A DNA stretch of 9,593 nt from an uncultured Erysipelotrichaceae bacterium (GTDB lineage: Bacteria; Bacillota_I; Bacilli_A; Erysipelotrichales; Erysipelotrichaceae): NCBI GenBank assembly GCA_944326175.1, contig CALVCY010000133.1:1-9593 (forward strand). Reading direction: 5' to 3'. Positions 6,646-9,593 of the stretch are shown here, piece by piece. Made by a program: the position numbers and the translations under genes. The notes below the pieces were generated by a model. The model was not told the DNA's origin and ran no database searches. It was given only the letters and a program-made list of their open reading frames with translations. Each line of letters starts with the position of its first letter. The stretch's first letter is position 1.

Positions 6646-8337
6646 ATGAAATTAAGTCAGAGTTTCTTTTATACCCTGCGTGAAGATGTCAAGGATGAGG
6701 AAAGCATTTCCGGCAATCTTTTGGTCAGAGCGGGATTCATCAAAAAAAGCAGTGCCGGTGTCTATATGATGATGCCATTGGGTTATCGAGTCCAAGAAAA
6801 GATCATTCAGATCATTCGTGAAGAAATGGATGCCACCGGTGCCCAGGAACTGCGCATGCCCTCCCTCATTCCGGAAGACGTCTACGTCGCCAGCGGAAGA
6901 CGGGAAGGCTTTGGCAGTTCCATGTTCGCACTTAAAGACCGTAACAATAAAAATTATGTGCTTGGTCCAACCCACGAAGAATTATTTGCTATGGCTGCAC
7001 AGATGAAAATCAAATCCTATAAAGATATGCCTTTCAATCTGTATCAATTCCAGACCAAGTACCGGGATGAACCCAGACCTCGATTCGGCTTGATCCGTGT
7101 ACGTGAATTCACCATGAAGGACGCCTATTCCTTTGATGTGGATGAAGCCGGATTAGATGTCGCCTATCAAAAAATGTTTGAAGCCTATAAAAAGTCATTT
7201 GACCGCATGGGAATCGATTATCGCATCGTACGCGCCGATACCGGTATCATGGGTGGATTGCTTTCCGAAGAATTCCAGGCCATCACACCGATCGGTGAGG
7301 ATACGGTGGTTTATTGTCCGCATTGTGACTTTTCATCCAATCGGGAAGTGGCTACATGTGTGGATGATCTCGACCATGTCGTCAATGAAGCTACTTTAGC
7401 CAAAGAATTGGTCTATACCCCTGATGCCAAAACGATTGAAGAAGTATGCGACTATTTGCATCAAGATGCGACCCGATTCGTCAAAACACTGATTTATCTG
7501 GTGGATGAAAAACCGGTTGCCGTGATGGTTCGTGGGGATCGGGAAGTCAATGAAACGAAATTACAAAAACTATATGGTGCGACCACGGTCGAACTGGCTC
7601 CAGCTTCCATTGTCGAAGAAGTAACACATGCTAAAGTCGGATTTGCCGGTCCGATCGGTTTATCCATCGATATCGTCATGGATCATGAAATCACACATAT
7701 GGTCAACTTCATCGTTGGTGCAAACCAAGATGATCATCATTACATCCATGTCAATTTATCGGATTTTACCCCCACTCACATTGTGGATATCCGCTTTATC
7801 GTTGAAGGTGATAAATGTCCTATATGCGGTGCCCCGGTCGCATTCTCCAAAGGTATCGAGATCGGCAACACATTCAAATTAGGAACCAAATATTCCAAAG
7901 CGATGAATTTGTATTATACCGATGAAACCAATACATTGCAGCCGGTATGGATGGGCAGCTACGGAATCGGACCTGGACGATGCATGGGAGCTATCGTGGA
8001 ACAGAATCATGATGAACATGGTATCATTTGGCCCAAAAACATTGCGCCGTATACTGTAGCCATCGTATTGATCAATATCAAAGACGAAACGGCACGAAAA
8101 GTTGCCAATGATCTCTATGATACCCTCAATGCTAATGGGATCGATTGTATCCTAGATGATCGCAATGAACGAGCAGGTGTCAAATTCAAGGATATGGACT
8201 TGATCGGTGTCCCTTATCGCATCACCATTGGAAAAGGCATTGCCAACGGTATGGTGGAATTCAAGCGTAGAAATGAAAGTGACCACACGGATATTTCACT
8301 GGATGAAGTGGTTACGACCATCAAAAACGAGCTATAG
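6646..8337 (+). CDS. proS: Prolyl-tRNA synthetase, bacterial type with insertion domain
   Basis: Attaches proline to tRNA-Pro in the cytoplasm; the inserted editing domain clears mischarged Ala. The product is 563 residues, the expected size. Class II motif 1 region GVYMMMPLGYRVQEKI (38-53); TxE-type loop GPTHEELF (107-114); motif 2 YRDEPRPRFGLIRVREFTMKDAYSF (139-163, given here as its span with Arg140, Arg144 and Arg146 as landmarks); insertion domain about 223-405, framed by CPHC (224-227) and CPIC (391-394) and containing Lys280 at the position of the E. coli editing residue Lys279; GTKYS (413-417); motif 3 GSYGIGPGR (437-445); anticodon-binding domain from about 470, with DDRNERAGVKFKDMDLIG (504-521). 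GAAAGG lies 10 nt before the ATG. The last codons and the stop form a terminator stem, and asnA follows after 37 bp. Confidence 0.97.
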   Translation: MKLSQSFFYTLREDVKDEESISGNLLVRAGFIKKSSAGVYMMMPLGYRVQEKIIQIIREEMDATGAQELRMPSLIPEDVYVASGRREGFGSSMFALKDRNNKNYVLGPTHEELFAMAAQMKIKSYKDMPFNLYQFQTKYRDEPRPRFGLIRVREFTMKDAYSFDVDEAGLDVAYQKMFEAYKKSFDRMGIDYRIVRADTGIMGGLLSEEFQAITPIGEDTVVYCPHCDFSSNREVATCVDDLDHVVNEATLAKELVYTPDAKTIEEVCDYLHQDATRFVKTLIYLVDEKPVAVMVRGDREVNETKLQKLYGATTVELAPASIVEEVTHAKVGFAGPIGLSIDIVMDHEITHMVNFIVGANQDDHHYIHVNLSDFTPTHIVDIRFIVEGDKCPICGAPVAFSKGIEIGNTFKLGTKYSKAMNLYYTDETNTLQPVWMGSYGIGPGRCMGAIVEQNHDEHGIIWPKNIAPYTVAIVLINIKDETARKVANDLYDTLNANGIDCILDDRNERAGVKFKDMDLIGVPYRITIGKGIANGMVEFKRRNESDHTDISLDEVVTTIKNEL

Positions 8338-8346
8338 CTCGTTTTT
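8323..8346 (+). terminator. Terminator or attenuator hairpin overlapping the proS stop
   Basis: A perfect 24-bp palindrome: arm AAAAACGAGC (8323-8332), loop TATA, arm GCTCGTTTTT (8337-8346). The last four proS sense codons and the TAG (8335-8337) lie in the hairpin. Only five T follow the GC-containing core, so a fraction of transcripts may read on into asnA. A translating ribosome at the stop codon would cover the stem. Confidence 0.75.
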
Positions 8347-8374
8347 GCTATCCTAAAAGAAAGATGTAAACCTT

Positions 8375-9376
8375 ATGATCAATCCAACACAATATCAATC
8401 GAAATTATCCATCAATCAAACCCAAGAAGCGATCCGTATCATTCGGGACAAATTCCAAAAAGAATTGGGCAAACAATTGAATCTTACCCGCGTATCCGCA
8501 CCATTATTTTTACCAACGGGTAGTGGTTTGAATGATGACTTAAATGGTGTTGAACGTAAAGTCAGTTTTGATGCGAAAGCCATCGAAGGACAAAATCTGG
8601 AAGTGGTCCAATCACTGGCAAAATGGAAACGATATGCGTTGGCAAAATATGGTTATACCATGCATACCGGTTTATTTACCAATATGAATGCCATTAGACG
8701 AGATGAAGTCATGGACAATCTGCACAGTATCTATGTCGATCAATGGGATTGGGAAAAAGTCATCGCTGAAAGTGATCGAACCATCGAATACCTCAAGGCG
8801 ACGGTCAATACCATCTATAAAGTGATCAAGCACATGGAACATGAAGTGTGGTATGTCTACCCCAATGCTGTTTATCACATCCCGGATGAATTGATCTTCA
8901 TCGACTCCCAAGATCTTTTGGATCGCTATCCCAACTTGGATGCCAAGCAACGTGAAAACGAAATCTGCCGACAATACGGCGCCGTCTTCATCCTTCGGAT
9001 CGGTGGCCCCTTATCCAATGGAAAACCACACGATGGTCGAGCACCGGATTATGACGACTGGCAACTCAATGGCGATCTGATGATCTGGTATGAACCATTG
9101 CAATGTGCCATCGAACTTTCCAGTATGGGCATTCGTGTCAATGCCGACAGCATTGCCCAACAGTGCAAGATTGCCGGTGTCAGCGAACGGCTACAACTCC
9201 CCTATCACCAAAGTATCCTCCATCATCAATTACCCTATTCGATCGGTGGCGGCATCGGCCAATCCCGCTTATGCATGCTATTATTGCAAAAGATCCATAT
9301 CGGTGAAGTGCAAGCCAGTGTATGGGATCAAAAAACCTTGGATCTGGCGAAGCGATTGAATATTCCTTTACTGTGA
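8375..9376 (+). CDS. asnA: Aspartate-ammonia ligase (asparagine synthetase A)
   Basis: Makes asparagine from aspartate, ammonia and ATP in the cytoplasm, with an AspRS-like class II fold but no tRNA role. The product is 333 residues against about 330 in E. coli. Landmarks: SAPLFLPTGSGLNDDLNG (41-58); KWKRYAL (83-89); GLFTNMNAIRRDE (99-111); the signature DQWDWEKV (122-129); GGPLSNGKPHDGRAPDYDDW (210-229); LNGD (231-234); ELSSMGIRV (247-255); and the motif-3-like GGGIGQSRLCMLLL (291-304). All are intact. The ribosome site is weak (AAGAAAG at 8357-8363, 11 nt before the ATG), and a start-stop pair ATGTAA stands at 8364-8369. Only 37 bp separate it from proS, so it is probably expressed by read-through of the proS hairpin, or from a weak TGCTATCCT extended -10 candidate at 8346-8354. 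It has its own strong terminator. Confidence 0.96.
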   Translation: MINPTQYQSKLSINQTQEAIRIIRDKFQKELGKQLNLTRVSAPLFLPTGSGLNDDLNGVERKVSFDAKAIEGQNLEVVQSLAKWKRYALAKYGYTMHTGLFTNMNAIRRDEVMDNLHSIYVDQWDWEKVIAESDRTIEYLKATVNTIYKVIKHMEHEVWYVYPNAVYHIPDELIFIDSQDLLDRYPNLDAKQRENEICRQYGAVFILRIGGPLSNGKPHDGRAPDYDDWQLNGDLMIWYEPLQCAIELSSMGIRVNADSIAQQCKIAGVSERLQLPYHQSILHHQLPYSIGGGIGQSRLCMLLLQKIHIGEVQASVWDQKTLDLAKRLNIPLL

Positions 9377-9383
9377 TCCATTG

Positions 9384-9416
9384 AAATACGTCATCTAGTT
9401 GGATGACGTATTTTTT
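9384..9416 (+). terminator. Intrinsic terminator of asnA
   Basis: A 12-bp perfect stem (9384-9395 with 9402-9413), a 6-nt loop and a run of six T (9411-9416), starting 7 nt after the asnA stop. It stops transcription before the rRNA operon that arrives from the other side. Confidence 0.92.
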
Positions 9417-9429
9417 GGTTTGACCATCC

Positions 9430-9461
9430 AAAAAAATCCCATGGTAGTGCACCATGGGATT
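9430..9461 (-). terminator. Terminator of the rRNA operon
   Basis: An 11-bp perfect stem (9435-9445 with 9451-9461), a 5-nt loop, and on the minus strand a run of seven T (9436-9430). It begins about 6 nt past the 3' end of the 5S rRNA. On the plus strand no T-run follows, so it works for the rRNA direction. Confidence 0.9.
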
Positions 9462-9467
9462 CAATGG

Positions 9468-9574
9468 ACCTGGCAACGTGCTATTTTTGCAAAGTGCTAT
9501 CGTCGCCGAAGAAGTGCTTAACTGCTGTGTTCGGGATGGGAACAGGTGTGACCACTTCTCTATCGTCACCAGAT
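9468..9574 (-). rRNA. rrf: 5S ribosomal RNA
   Basis: The minus strand carries the 5S core CCCGAACACAGCAGTTAAGC (9535-9516), preceded by GGTCACACCTGTTCCCAT. The terminal helix I closes by pairing CTGGTGACG (9572-9564) with CGTTGCCAG (9478-9470), nine pairs including two G-U. This fixes the molecule at about 105-107 nt; the exact ends are uncertain by 1-2 bases. It is followed directly by a strong terminator, so it is the last gene of an rRNA operon. The remaining 19 bases to the right edge (9575-9593) would be the 23S-5S spacer. Confidence 0.95.
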
Positions 9575-9593
9575 CATTTCAGGAAAATCATTC

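Noticed and set aside
9180..9569. 129-codon minus-strand frame
   Set aside because: It runs through the 5S rRNA, two terminators and antisense to asnA, so it cannot be a real gene.

Overview
The window is an ordinary-looking chromosomal stretch of a low-to-moderate GC Gram-positive bacterium (Bacillota; something near the Erysipelotrichia is my best guess, inferred and not proven). The evidence is the dimeric (alpha-2) glycyl-tRNA synthetase, a bacterial-type prolyl-tRNA synthetase with an insertion domain, AsnA, an MEP-pathway IspG, purine-rich AAGGAG/AAGGGG ribosome sites, a predicted lipoprotein and a roughly 107-nt 5S rRNA. TGG is used for Trp and TGA as a stop, so the code is standard and this is not a Mycoplasma-type genome.

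Layout from left to right: glyS (minus, cut by the left edge only about 10-15 codons before its end); adeC, adenine deaminase (minus); ispG, isoprenoid synthesis (plus, divergent from adeC); an unrecognised lipoprotein gene (minus, convergent with ispG and sharing a perfect 19-bp bidirectional terminator); guaB, IMP dehydrogenase (minus); proS (plus, divergent from guaB); asnA, ammonia-dependent asparagine synthetase (plus); and a 5S rRNA on the minus strand, the tail of an rRNA operon that enters from the right. Every gap between genes is shorter than about 120 bases, and each holds recognisable promoters, ribosome sites or hairpin terminators. There is no mobile element, CRISPR array, tRNA or riboswitch that I can support.

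Functionally the genes serve aminoacyl-tRNA supply (GlyRS, ProRS) and asparagine synthesis by AsnA, whose fold belongs to class II synthetases. They also serve purine salvage (AdeC makes hypoxanthine; GuaB takes IMP toward GMP) and isoprenoid precursors (IspG). I see no previously undescribed multi-gene system. The points most worth a second look are these: (1) the IMP dehydrogenase appears collinear, residue number for residue number at the catalytic positions, with the enzyme of the protist Tritrichomonas foetus; (2) the guaB-lipoprotein block sits inverted between ispG and proS, two genes often neighbours in Bacillota; (3) the lipoprotein gene has no Shine-Dalgarno sequence but has an extended -10 box placed exactly for a leaderless transcript; (4) several terminators are built out of coding sequence and stop codons.
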